The notes under the pieces: model-generated
What the model saw: the letters and a program-made list of their open reading frames with translations, nothing else
Told to the model about the DNA's origin: nothing
The model's database searches: none
Shown here: piece by piece, positions 34,467 through 46,219 of the stretch
Layout: every line of letters begins with the position of its first letter
Position numbering within the stretch: position 1 is the stretch's first letter
Program-made: the position numbers and the translations under genes
From: Ophiocordyceps camponoti-saundersi (nom. inval.)
Lineage: Eukaryota; Ascomycota; Sordariomycetes; Hypocreales; Ophiocordycipitaceae
Length of the DNA stretch: 64,000 nt
Assembly: GCA_003339415.1 (NCBI GenBank)
Contig: PDHQ01000013.1
Coordinates: 110,793 to 174,792 of the forward strand
Direction of reading: 5' to 3'

Positions 34467-34966
34467 ATGGTCACTCTCACCGAGGTCGAGGACGAGCATT
34501 TCCAGGCCTCCGCCGACGCCGACGACGACGAATTCACTGATACAGGTTTTTCGTGCCTCACTCAGACGAACGCGCACACCATGAACTGACCTTCTCACCA
34601 CCGCAAGACTCCGAGATATCAAACGAGTCCGACTTCGACCCGTCCAGCGAAACGCTCGCCGAGCGGCTATACGCCCTCCGCGACATTATCCCGCCCACCA
34701 CCAGAGGCTGGGTCTACAACCGTGTTAACTCCTTCTCCAGCAAGGCTTGGAGCGTCCTGTCCTTCAGCGGGAAGGGCGTATGGGTCATCACCACCTCGGC
34801 CTTGTTCTTCGGCGTTCCATTTGCCCTGTCATTCGCAGAGGACCAACAGATTATGGCCATGGATCAAGAGCTCAACATGCGGCAGACGGGGAATGACATC
34901 ATGTCGAACGACCCTGAAAAAAGCACCACCAATGATGCAGTAGGCCATGCCACGTCTGAGCATTAA
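34467..34966 (+). CDS. tom22: Mitochondrial import receptor subunit Tom22
   Basis: Predicted 145 aa in two exons (34467-34545 and 34608-34966). The 62-nt intron has a CTGAC branch site. Tom22 is the central receptor of the TOM complex in the mitochondrial outer membrane and binds presequences. Its start MVTLTEVEDEHF and the acidic cytosolic part (DADDDEF, ESDFDPSSETL) lead to ERLYALRDIIPPTTR, a block typical of fungal Tom22. One tail-side membrane span follows (about GVWVITTSALFFGVPFALSF, with the expected proline), then a short intermembrane-space tail. It is convergent with the mitofusin gene, whose product lies in the same membrane. Confidence 0.93.
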
Positions 34967-35833
34967 GCAGCCTGAAAAACTCACCATATTTCGATTATGT
35001 AGGGTGTGCAATAGGTTTTGTCATGACCTTCGTTGGCATTGTCAAGGAAACGGCCATGCCACGTCAAATTCGCCACTTCAACATAACTTCACCCATCTCT
35101 CCTCAATTCAGGTAGATGGACTCCCTACGCCATCGAAGCAGACTCTGTCCCAACGTCCTGCTCATTTTACATACCGATTAGCGGAAGCATCGACCTTCTC
35201 ACTTCGTTAAATTGCGACGTCTAGGCACAAGGCCGAGGTTGCGAGGTTACTGCGGGTGCATGGATGGACTCAGAGACTTGGGGGCTTCAAGAATTCCACG
35301 TTTCAGCGACGTGTGTAACCTACCTAGGTTTGTAGATAGCAACACTGCGTCCAGAATCCGTTCTCGCCTGTACACATGTATGTATATGTAGCGTTGTCCA
35401 TCGCATACATACGAGGCGTGTCACTTCGTAAGTCGGTTATAAAGAGCCATCTCGCGGCGCTACCAACGTGGTCAATTCAGGATCCGTGGCCTTTCGTAGA
35501 GTAGAATTGGGTATTTGTTCATATGCACTTCAGTCTTCCTCTCAGCCTCAAGAAACCGGTAGCCGAAAGCAAGGCAAGCCACGATGGGACAACAAGGTTC
35601 CCCTTCCTCGAGTCTACTATCAATCATCGGCCGCAAAATTTTTGCCAAGAGCGCAAGGTTCGAGGGTAAGTGAACAGAGGCCGCCCCAATGACCTCTCCC
35701 TGAAAAACCCCCTCCCCTTCCAACGCCGACAAACCCCCAGTGCCCCCAAAGCGGGCGACGAGCCGCTTTCAGGTACGTTCGCTGATGGATGTTGGATAGT
35801 CGATACTCGATACAGATAGGTAGGTCAGTGAAA
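34967..35833. other. Convergent intergenic region between tom22 and fzo1
   Basis: Holds the 3' flanks of two convergent genes. I see no further gene; a short GTAT/ACAT patch occurs near 35375-35415. Confidence 0.6.
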
Positions 35834-38587
35834 TCATCGCAGGCCTGGCGGCGGAGCATCCAAGTCTACAGCTTCGACCATGCTACGCTGCACCTGGCTC
35901 TCCCCGGCGAGATCGCGGAAGAACTTGGCAGCACGCTCGCTCTCGTCCTTGACCTTGACCGTCTCGTCGAGCCGGTTGCCGAGATCCTTGACGCTCTGGT
36001 CAAGGCCGACGCGCAACGTCTCGGCTGGGTAGCGGAGGACCCTCTGAACGGAAGACGAGATGCGAGCCGAGTTGGCATGGACATAGTCAATTTCCGCAAG
36101 CTGCATCGATATCTTGCTCGCCAGCCGCGGCGGAAGCGAGTTGGGTATCTGTTGCAGGACGTAAGCCGCCGCTCCGATGGCTGTGTTCCCATGTCAGCAT
36201 CTGGACACCCCTGTGCGCGTTTTTCGTGAATCCCGCTTACCAGCCACAAAGATACCAGGAAGGATGAGCCGCTGCAGGTTCTGGTTACTCAGGAGGCGCG
36301 TTGCCGTCAGCGCCTGATCCATCCAGCTGCTCATGCCAACAAAGCGCGGCACGAAGGCACCCGCGAGCGTCAGCGCCATCCCGGTGCCCGCGAACTTCTC
36401 CTGGCGCTGCAGGAGCGTGGACCAGTCTACAAAGTCCCATAGCTCCGTGGGGACATCGACCTGGCGGGCGAGCGCATCGCGTTTGCGACGGAACATGATG
36501 TCGGCCCGGAACTGCAGGCTTTGGAATTCGTCTCCAACATGAAGAAGCCCGAGCTGCTTGATGACGCTGACGCCATGGATCGACCTGCCGCGGGCATATT
36601 CCTCGCAACCACTGACAGCGTCGGCGATATGAGAGAGCATGGCCTCCTTGAGCTCATCGGCATACTGGAAGGCGCTCAGGAAGCCGGGATATGGCACATC
36701 GTGGTTAAACTTGCCCGCGTAAGTGATGGCGGAGTTGAGCTCAGCCCTCGTATGATCATACACATCTTTGCAGACATGTTCCACTTCCTGGTCGACCTGA
36801 TCCCCGACCTCAGACACAGCCCTCCTGCTCGTCTCCAGCTGCGGTTCAAGCGTCTTAAGCTCGCGCGTTACTCGGTTCAACTCCGACTGCGCAACGCCCT
36901 GATTGACCGTGGCCAGTGTGTTGACGTCGTTCAAGATGTTCAAGAGGTAGGTTCTCGCGGGGGCAAGCTTTGAGCGCGCTCGCTTCTCCAGAACGAACCG
37001 CCGTAATGACTGCTCCAATGCCTCGAACTTGCGAATCTTGTCCACGTCTTTGCCCTTGCCCTTGCCCTTATCGGGGCCGGATTCGTCGTCAGGGTCGCCG
37101 CCGCCGCCGCCGCCGCTGGAGCTTCCGCTGCCTCCGCCGCCTCCAGGTCCGCCCGGAGGCGACGGGCCAGCTGGGACTGCGTTGCTCGATACGAAGTGGA
37201 CGAGCTCTGATGATTCTTTGAATGTTCGCGGACTGAGTCCCGATACTTGATCCAATATCAGTTTCTGGCATCGGTCCTTGTCTCGAATGGCGTCATAACC
37301 GTTGACCACGATAAAGAGGTATGCTTTTTCCGCAGCGGCAGCCCAGATGAATTCTTTGGCCGACTGCGTGAAGTGATTTGCCGCAGAGACGACGAAAACT
37401 ACGACGTCAATCTCTTCTTGTCTGGCGAAGATGGCCGTCGTTTTTGTCGTATCCGAGTTGAGACCGGGCGCGTCGATGAGTGCAATGTCAACAACTCCAT
37501 TATTTAGCAAGGACTCGTCGATAGTCCTGACATCCTTGACATAAACCTTGCACTGGGTATATGCTTCGTTGTCGCTAACGATCTTCTCCAAATCGGCGAG
37601 AGGGAACACGTCGTAGGTGGATTCGTCGTTTCGATTGTAGGTGGCATCCTTGTGCACCGCATGCACCTCCTCGACTCCAGCGTTGGCTCTTGCGTCCAGC
37701 ACCTCACAGAAAATGGCAGTGCAGGGTTGCTGGTCTTCGGGCAAAAGCTTGCGACGCAGAAGGGCGTTGCAGAAAGTCGACTTTCCCGCATTGAGGTCCC
37801 CTGTAATGAGTACCTTGCTGGATGTGTCTTCGATGCGTTCCCTGAGTGATATGAGGTGCTTCATGCTGGAGCTGATCTTGCCATCAAGAAGCGACGCGAT
37901 CGAGCCCTTCTCTAGTGAATGCAGCAGCTCGGCTTGGTTCAAGGAACCCAGCTTTAAGTCCAGCTTCAGAATCGAAAACTCCTGCGCAATTTGGGGAGAG
38001 ACCAGCCGAGGCTCAGGTACTGGGCGACTCTCAGCGACTCGACTGGATTCGGCCGACGAGGCTTCGATCACCGTCATCGACCTTCGAAGGGGGGCCGGAG
38101 AATCTGCTTGTGGGGAGCGGTTTGCACCGCCGCCGAAACCCTCCATGGTCGACTGCGTATGTGGAAAACCAGGTCGCGAGGAAGGTCGTTCTGACGCAGC
38201 GTCTCGCTGAACCGACGGATAGTGAGCCGGCCACGCGGTGTTCATTTCTCGCAGATTCTGGAGCAAGTCCAGGACTTTGTTGATTGCTCGGCCGAGCGTC
38301 GCTCGTTGCGAGTTGTACCACATCTGGTGTAGGACGCCGGCCTGAGGGCGGTCTTGATAGATGGCATCGGCCCGGGCCGTGGCTGCTCGAGGCTCTTCAC
38401 CCGACATGCTACCGCCATAGCCGGAATCGAGATCCAGCATATTCAAGAGGCGGGAGGCATGTTCGGAGGTGGAGCCGGTGCCGACAGTCATATAATTTGG
38501 AGGCGCCGGGCTTTGCTGCGCGTCGGCGTCGTTCAAGTCGCGGCGGGCGGGGGCTTTTCCTTTGCCGGAGAAGTAATCTTGGCTCAT
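35834..38587 (-). CDS. fzo1: Mitofusin Fzo1, mitochondrial outer-membrane fusion GTPase
   Basis: Predicted 897 aa. Exons are 38587-36241 and 36180-35834; the 60-nt intron falls inside the membrane region and splits an alanine codon. Fzo1 is a dynamin-family GTPase that tethers and fuses mitochondrial outer membranes. A disordered N-terminus (about 1-195) precedes the GTPase: G1 GDLNAGKST at 263-271, G2 threonine at 290, G3 DAPG at 372-375, and NGYD at 429-432 in the G4 position. A Gly/Ser-rich insert (GPGGGGGSGSSSGGGGGG) lies after about 480, then long heptad-type helices, two membrane spans near FVPRFVGM and LILPGIFVAAIGAAAYVL, and a C-terminal coiled region. The ATG (MSQDYFSGKGKA) is chosen because the upstream sequence looks like leader, though the frame is open further. 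Confidence 0.95.
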
Positions 38588-39064
38588 GACGGCTAGATTT
38601 GGACGAGAAGCATGTTTGGTGTGATCCGAGGCGAGGGTAGCGGAGGCAAGGAGATGTGCGCGCGTGTGTGTGTAGAGGTAGGTAGGTGTGAAGGTGTATT
38701 CGTAGGAGGGACGATCGAGGAGGGGCGCTGGGATAATTTCTCTATGCAAGCCGTCATCACTCATCATAGCCTGCCAGCCAAGGAGTCGGTTCGTATTCGT
38801 ATGTGCATTAAAGGGACTCGGCAGAATATCGGGCGGATCCCAGTCCACACATGTATTTGCGGGTACCTTGCCACCCGCACTCGAGTCCGCGAGACTGCAC
38901 GTACCTCGGAAGGCTGCCCTGCCACATGCCATGCTGCCGCCTAGTACGTGAAGGTTGCAGGAACGCTTGTCTTCTCTCGTCAGGCAACGTCCCATCACCT
39001 TGGACGATCATCATCTTCGCATTCCTCCTCAAAGCCTGATCTGGGCAGACGGTAAAGAAGCATT
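38588..39064. promoter_or_regulatory. Divergent promoter region fzo1 / vps2
   Basis: 477 bp between the divergent start codons of fzo1 and vps2. It must contain both promoters; I see no recognised binding site with confidence. Confidence 0.6.
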
Positions 39065-39952
39065 ATGAACGCGAGTCCCTCCCCTCCCCCCATCCCCCCA
39101 CAGCCCCTCACCTCTCTCTCTATGCCGCAACAGCTGCTGACCGGCATCGTCTAGATTCTAGAATGGGCGTTTGGGAAGCGCATCACGCCTGCTGAGCGCC
39201 TGCGCAAGAACCAGCGCATGTTGGATAAAGCCATCAGAGAACTCGACCAGACGCGTGTCAAGCTCGAGAAGCAAGAGAAGACGCTCATACAACAAATCAA
39301 GACGAGTGCCAAGAATGGTCAGATGGGCGCTTGCAAGATCCAGGCCAAGGACCTTGTTCGCACCCGGCGATACGTTGAGAAGTTCTTCGCCATGCGAAGT
39401 CAGCTGCAGCAGATCTCGCTCCGGCTTCAGGTACGGAAACTTTTCGACGCCGTCGCCGCTTTGACGGTTGACTAGAACATTTGAACCAGACCTATCGCAC
39501 GAACGAGCAGATGATGCAGGCTATGAAGGGGGCGACCATGGCCCTTGGCAGCATGAATAAGTCGATGAATCTACCACAGCTTCAACGCATCGCCATGGAG
39601 TTTGAACGTGAGAACGACATCATGGAACAGAGACAAGAGATGATGGATGACGCCGTCGACGACGCCATGGACGTCGGGATCGAGGAAGAGGGTGATGAAG
39701 TTGTCGATCAAGTGTTGGAGGAAATTGGCGTCGATTTCAATCAAGCAGTGAGCCCATGCCTGACCTCGACGATCCGTAATGACAAGACTAATCGTCTCTC
39801 GTTTTCAGCTCGGCGAAACACCTACAGCCTTGGGCAACTCTACAGTGTCCGAAGGCAAGATTGCGCAAGCGATAGGAGGCGGCGGCGGCGGCGGCGGGGG
39901 AGATCCCGTCGATGATGATCTTCAAGCCAGGCTGGATAGCTTGAGGAAATAA
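39065..39952 (+). CDS. vps2: ESCRT-III subunit Vps2/Did4 (CHMP2)
   Basis: Predicted 227 aa in four exons: 39065-39070 (only ATG AAC), 39155-39430, 39490-39747 and 39809-39952. Vps2 polymerises with Snf7 and Vps24 on endosomes for multivesicular body sorting and recruits the Vps4 ATPase. The basic first helix ILEWAFGKRITPAERLRKNQ, the coiled part with IQAKDLVRTRRY and NLPQLQRIAMEFERE, an acidic linker, and a Gly run (GGGGGGGGG) precede a C-terminal MIM1-type Vps4-binding motif DDDLQARLDSLRK. The first intron (39071-39154) needs a GC donor (GCGAGT). It has a CTGAC branch site and a TAG acceptor, and reading through hits that TAG. Family members begin MN-I/L-EWAFGKR, which supports the tiny first exon. 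Confidence 0.92.
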
Positions 39953-41836
39953 CTGGCAGCCGTGGTCGGATCGGCAAAAGTGGAAGCCCGGAGGTCAGAA
40001 AGGAGTGAGCCGCTTAACTCTGTTTTCATGAAAACTTCACGTCTACACTGCTCGTGGACTGCGGTCGGTGGTTGGGAAAGGCTCGGAGTTCGAGGCGTCT
40101 TAGATGGTGTCGTCGGATCCGGCTGACTGTGTCGATAGCTGGGAAGGAAGTGCTCGGTTATGCAGATAGTATCAGCCGGGTTGGGACCAACACATCCCTC
40201 TGTCGGAATTATGTCTGCCTGACGGCCCGACGGAGGCGACAAGGATTGGGACATATGCATTTGACGTCGGGCAGTTGGCAGGACGTTTCCGGTTGGGTAG
40301 CTGCATGCTGTTGACCACGGCTCGCGGAGTTCGGGTCTTGAGTCGGGATTGATTTTGCCGTGCCTGCATGAAGTCGTCGTAATCTCATTGGACTTGATCG
40401 AAGAGGAGACAGAAGAAACCAACAATCCTCAATCCTGGCGGTTACCGCCCATGATGCGGGCTCACCCGACAGAAGTGACATTGTCTCGTGTCAAATGAAG
40501 AGACTCGTCAGAGATCAATGCGAGTGGTTTGGAAACTTATAAGTGAAGTGATTCATGGCAAGTTAACGAACTCCTCATGGAAGACAGGCCTCATGTCTCG
40601 TGAGAAGGATTCATACCTCTAGGCCACGCAATCCTCTAATGGCGGGCGTCTACATTCAAGTCATGTAACCTACCTCCTACCAGGTACGTACCTACGCGTT
40701 CGCTGGTCAGGTGCCTTCATCGTCACGTCATCCTTCGCGGTTGGTTTATGTAAGGCGTCTCGCCGACATTGGTGGTGCCTTCCTTGCCCAGACTGTGTGG
40801 TCTTGTTATAGCGGTGCCGGGGCGCTAACGCTTTTGGAGACACCAAAGTATCTGCTACCTACTGGCTTCAGGGCTGGGCACCAGATTGACAGGGTTCAGT
40901 ACCTGGACTGAACCGGCGAATACATATTGTCCGTGACCACTACTAAGGTTGTGTCAAGGTATCTAGACCCTGTCGGTATTAGAGATTTTCCGCTCTGAAG
41001 CTACCTCCACCGGTAGCCGGGAGATCCCCCAGAGACGGCGCGTTCTCAACCACCACGCAAAGCGAACGACCTCCCCCCCCCCTTCAACAAGCCTCCCATC
41101 ATCGCCTGTCATCACCTCACCTCGACGCCCTCTTTACCCCGGGGAAATACGGCATTCATCGACGTCTGCGACGGCGTGCATCTGGCGCTCGGCTGTACGA
41201 TCATTGTACCACGGCCCGCGACTTCGCTTAGGTACGTGGTGCCTACTGCGCCTCTTTTGCGTGCGTTGGCCCTCCCATTTCGTGTCCCCTCCTCTCGTCA
41301 CTTTACCTGTTTCCCGACCGGCTGCACGACGTCTTCGTCGCACTACTATTGGTCTCCTTCACTCAAGAAACCACGCATCACGTCTTCCCATGTCATGAAT
41401 CATCTTCGAGGCTCGTCGCGCAGGAGCTGCCAGGAGCACCGCTCGCCCCTCTGCCCTACCCCTCCTCTCATCAGTTATCCAACGCCTGTTTAATATTGTT
41501 GCCAGCTTCTCACTGATAGTTTCCCCATCCTAGACCGCCTTCCAAGAAAAAAATCAAATCCTACCAAGACGGTCTGTGCTTTGAACCTCTCCGCCACAAA
41601 AACGCACCGCGACCTCCAACTTCGAGTTCCCTGCTCCTGACGGGATCGCCAAGTTTCGCGACCCTTCATTATTGGCTTCTCTGAAGACAAGTCTCGATCT
41701 CCGTTCGCTTTGAGAGTACGGGGCGCACCTTGATCGCCGCTTGAATTCGTCAGCCTATACCATTTTCCCCGACCACAAGCTGGCAGGCAACAAGCGCCGC
41801 AGTCTCTCCTTTCAGGGGGGCAGCCTGCTGAATAGG
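39953..41836. other. Intergenic region between vps2 and the PP2C gene
   Basis: 3' flank of vps2 and a long pyrimidine-rich leader of the phosphatase gene (about 41040-41836). Minus-strand frames at 39922-40425 overlap the vps2 end and show no motif. No gene is called. Confidence 0.55.
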
Positions 41837-43678
41837 ATGTTTGGCGGTGGTTCGAACTCCTCGGGATACAAGACTGAGAGCGAACCAAAGGCCGAGGGCA
41901 GGTCGCCTTCTCCAGAGCCGAACTCGAGCCCGACCACCTCGACGCCTGTCAGATCCCCTGATCAGGCTGCTGGCGGCGACAAGCGTAGCGGAAACGGAAG
42001 CCCTACGGCTACGGGACGCAGCGATAATGGGGCCGCCGCGGATAAGAAGCGTCGGGGAAGCGGTGTCGGAGGCAAGGCTAGCAGTTTGCTGGCCTCGGCG
42101 AGAAATTCTCTCAGCTTCTCGCAAGGTGGCCGCGGCAGTTCGGACCCGGCCACGCAGACGCCTCTCCAGAAGCTTGGCAAGCAAGACCCTGCACTCGCCG
42201 TTCCTCAAGGCCAGCAAAATAACTCGGCTGGAGAATCCTTACCCGGACCCAAGTCAACCTTTCGCGTTGGCGTCTGGGAAGATAGGAACAAGAAGTGTCG
42301 ACGGACGATGGAGGATACGCATGCATTTCTCTACAACTTTCTCGACACCCCAATCGCCGCGACGGACGCCTCTGAGAAAGATGGAGCGGGCCGGGAAGTG
42401 GAAGAGGCGCCTCATCAGGAGATGATCCAGTCCGACAATGGCTATTTCGCCATTTTCGATGGACACGCCGGCACTTTTGCTGCAGACTGGTGCGGGAAGA
42501 AGCTACACATCATCCTCGAGGACATTATACGAAAGTATCCCAATGCCGCCATCCCAGAACTTTTGGACCGCACATTCACCACCGTCGACGCCCACCTCGA
42601 AAAACTACCTCTCAAGAACAGCGGCTGTACAGCCGCCATCGCCGTTCTGCGCTGGGAGGACCGTGTTCCTTGCGACCGGTCCGTGACCGGTTCAGCGCCG
42701 GTCGCGCCCGCTGCCGTGGCGGCGGCCAAAGAAGTCACCAAGTCCAGCGACGCTGAGCCCTCGGAGCAGGACGCGGAAGCTCCCGCGGTCAGCGTGCCGG
42801 AAGGGGTGCACTCGAAGCTCAAGGCATCCGCCAGCCGTCAGCGCGTCCTCTATACGGCCAACGTTGGAGATGCCCGCATCATTCTCTGCCGCGGTGGCAA
42901 AGCACTGCGCTTGTCTTACGACCATAAAGGGAGCGATGAGAACGAAGGGAAACGAATCTCAAACGCTGGAGGCTTAATCCTGAACAACCGCGTGAACGGC
43001 GTGTTGGCAGTAACCCGAGCACTCGGAGATGCGTACCTGAAAGCCCTCGTCACCGGACATCCCTATACGACGGAAACCGTAATCCAGACCGACCTCGATG
43101 AGTTCATCATCATTGCATGCGACGGGGTAAGTAGATCTCCTCAAGGAAGCTAGTGTTCTCGACTTGTGCTGAATCCGCCGATACAGCTCTGGGACGTATG
43201 CAGTGATCAGGAGGCGGTTGATCTGATCCGAAATGTGCATGATCCGACGGCGGCGTCCAAGCTGCTGGTCGACCATGCTCTCAGTCGCTTCAGCACAGAC
43301 AATCTCTCTTGCATGATTGTTCGCTTCGACAAGGAAACTGGCCCGCAGAATGTGGATGCCAAGAATCCAAGCGGCGAGTCGGATGGAACAGCGGCCAAGG
43401 TCGGGGAAGTAGAAAAGATCGTCACGGCTACCAAACAGAAGATTGCGGACGGAAGCTTACCGGCCGTTGGCGTTTCCGCCCGCAGCAACAGCCAAGGGAG
43501 CAACGAGATTACTTCCCCCTGTGATGGGGAGTTTGTGCCGACTACGCTCGAGGAAACGCTTGAAGAGGAGCCTGTTGCGACCAAGGAGGACGACGGCCCG
43601 GTACAGACGGCAGATGCGGATACCGGCAAGGCTTCAGAGGACAAGACGAAGTGTGAGGGGGGGGAGACGGGTTCTTAG
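41837..43678 (+). CDS. PP2C-type Ser/Thr phosphatase (Ptc1-like)
   Basis: Predicted 593 aa in two exons (41837-43126, 43187-43678; 60-nt intron). It is a metal-dependent phosphatase; the Ptc1 class dampens MAP-kinase pathways such as HOG and cell-wall integrity. A Ser/Pro-rich N-terminus (about 1-140) precedes the PP2C domain: RTMEDTH (156-162), [10 protein letters not shown] (DGHAG 208-212), [60 protein letters not shown] and [10 protein letters not shown]. The Asp/Gly metal-binding motifs are intact. A low-complexity insert of about 60 residues splits the domain before NVGDAR, and an acidic tail follows. The ATG at 41837 is the first in frame; an upstream exon is possible because the frame stays open for about 95 nt before it. 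Confidence 0.9.
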
Positions 43679-46219
43679 CATGAAATTCATCCTCTACGCT
43701 AACGGCATATCCTTACTCTTGGCTTGCCCGCCCCTATTTCTAGTTTCACTGGCAGCTCTTTCTTGGACTGTTCTCTTACCATTCATCTCTTGCGAGATTG
43801 TCGGCGTAACCGTCTTGCTTTCGGTGAGCCTGCTTGGCAGCACGAGCTCGACTTGAGAAAGGTTTGACCACGCACATTAGACGGTGCACCACAGCGACGA
43901 ACATAGGGCTGGTATGCTTCTGCGAGGTGCTGGATGGAGGGCAAATGTTAGGGGGTATGTATGAGCTTGGGCTTTAGCAGCCGGCGTATTTGCACGCGTG
44001 GCCCAATACAAGACGATGAATTAGTCTAACGGATGACGGCGGCAGTAGACGGTGGCGGTGAGCCGTCTATGGTGCAACGAGGGTGGCGGCGTGATGGGGA
44101 GGATGGTGGTGGCCAGAAGGAATGTGGGCGTAGGTATAGATGGGCCTTTCAATACATACATTCACACTGAATGAGCATTATGAATGAGCCTTTGGCAGAA
44201 GCGTTGGTGGGCGGGTAGGGAGGTAGGTAGGTAGGTAGGTAGACTAAGTAGTATAGATGGTCGGCGGTGAAAGAAGCCATGTTCAACTTGGCATCGGAGC
44301 CGGATGCCGAACCCCGTCGGCCGAGGAAGACGTCCGTGCGGTCTTCGGGACTTGCCTGGTAGGGGCAGAGCAGGCTACCCAGGTGGGTAGGCGCCGGCAG
44401 CCGTCCATATCCCTTTCGGAGCCAAGCTGGTCTAGCCTCTAGGTACCCAACCTTAACCAGGTAGTAGTTCGCTGCCTTGTTCCTTTTGATTGTTTGTACG
44501 GATACACGCTTATGGATACATTCGTACCTAGTGACTACCTTCTCCCGCTACCTTAGTAGTAAATAGGCGTGTATAATATGTATGTAGTTGATGGACTGGC
44601 ATCACGAAACTAGAAGGAATGATATAATGTCCCGCTTGTAATTGGGGAGTTCTTGATTCTGGATAGGTAGGTAGGTAGTGAGAGGGCGGATGGTGGTGCG
44701 TGGTTCAGGGGAATAGGTGATGGGCAGGTTACCTGCTACCTTGGTATTTCAGGGGCGGCGGGGCAGTTGACTACTATTATAGTAGCGTAGTAGGTCCCTA
44801 GAGTGCCTGGAAAGGAGTAGCGGCAGAATTAGTACAGTAGGGACTCAAGGGCTAGTTTACTGTGTGAGGAGCATGTTTGCTAGAGCCTAGGAGGAGAAGG
44901 TATTCGTACGCTAGGGGAAGGGAATGTGAATGTTTATGATATACGGATATGCGTTCTCCTATCGACCATGGTAGCATATATATGTACGGATTACTTGCTA
45001 GGTATTCAACTTAACTCATGCACGTCGTAGTAGCCTAGATGTTGATGTATGTATAAGTCAATGGGAATGTTTCGCCATGTTTCAGGCCATATTATGTATG
45101 TATGAGCTGTACGAATATCCGTAGTGGTAGGTAGTGAAACCGGCTGGTAGGTACTAGGCACTTGTGTGTGTGATCAATGACTGCCAGACAAGTGTCGATT
45201 TGGGTCAACGCGTGTACGAGGTCAGAGGAAACTGCTGAGATAGCCACTGTACAGGTAGGTAGCCTAAAAGGTAGGTAGGTCGGTACTAGGGTAGGTAGGT
45301 AGGCCACAGGTGTGCAATAGCACCTAATGGTACGCCCTGAGCCTACCTCCCTCCTGCTCCTAGGGCCATGAGAGAGATCCCATCCCAGGGCGGGATTGCC
45401 AGCTCACGATTCAGCTGGATAGGGGAAAAGACACACATACATACAAACCTACCTCCGTACTCACATACATATGTACATGCATGTATGGATGGATGTATGT
45501 ACAGTACTAATGTAGGTATGTCTGTAGATAGGTATGTGCGGATATGTGCTACTTATCTAGGGCGGCGTACGTGCAGAAGTTGGAGATTGCGGGATCCTTG
45601 TGAGCTTGCATGCTGCCGCCCGCCAGCTGCCCCCTTTTTTTGCCCATGCTCCTCTCTCTAGTGAGTAGGTCTGTCTTTTGTACTACGGACTAGGTGGTAT
45701 GTGCCCGTGTAAAAGCACCGAACCAATCTAGACGAGATACCAAGACATAGCTGACGGACCGAGTATGAGCTACCTCAGTAAGCGGAGGGTAATGTGCCCT
45801 GCTGCTCGCTGTCCATGTTAGCCGTAGAGGTAGCCTGTACTTCTCCGGGAATACGCCCAGGTACCGGCACACATCCATTTCTTCCACCTCGACGAACGTG
45901 CTGCTGAATTAATCAGGGTGAACAGTCCCTCCCCCCCCCCCTCCTCTCCTCTCTCCCCCTTCTTTCCGAGCGCTACCCAGGTTCAACCTCGACCTCGCCC
46001 TGCGACCTTTCCTCTTCCCCTTGCCTTGCTCCCGGGCTCTGTGTTCGCAGCGATTCTCCCTGCAAAGCTCGCACAGTTTCGCCGCAGGCCCTCGATGATC
46101 CGAACCCGTTGACGGACCCTTCTCTACATCCCATGCGTGGCCTCGTCTCCGTCCCGCCTCCGTCTGCACATCGAAGCCGGAATCCCTGAGACTGTCGACT
46201 TCCTCTGCAAAGGGCGAAC
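43679..46219. other. Intergenic region between the PP2C and ADF-H genes
   Basis: No supported gene. It is rich in GTAG and CTAG-containing sequence (44217-44245, 45255-45300), GTAT/ACAT microsatellites and TACGGATA motifs (44497, 44942, 45115). The 45930-46219 stretch is C/T-rich and serves as leader of the next gene. Confidence 0.55.

Noticed and set aside
39922..40425. 167-codon minus-strand ORF overlapping the vps2 3' end
   Set aside because: No recognisable motif, weak codon bias and antisense overlap with a solid gene.
41741..41836. Extension of the PP2C coding region upstream of 41837
   Set aside because: The open frame begins at a TTG and has no ATG; it may be leader. An upstream exon is possible but no supported junction was found.
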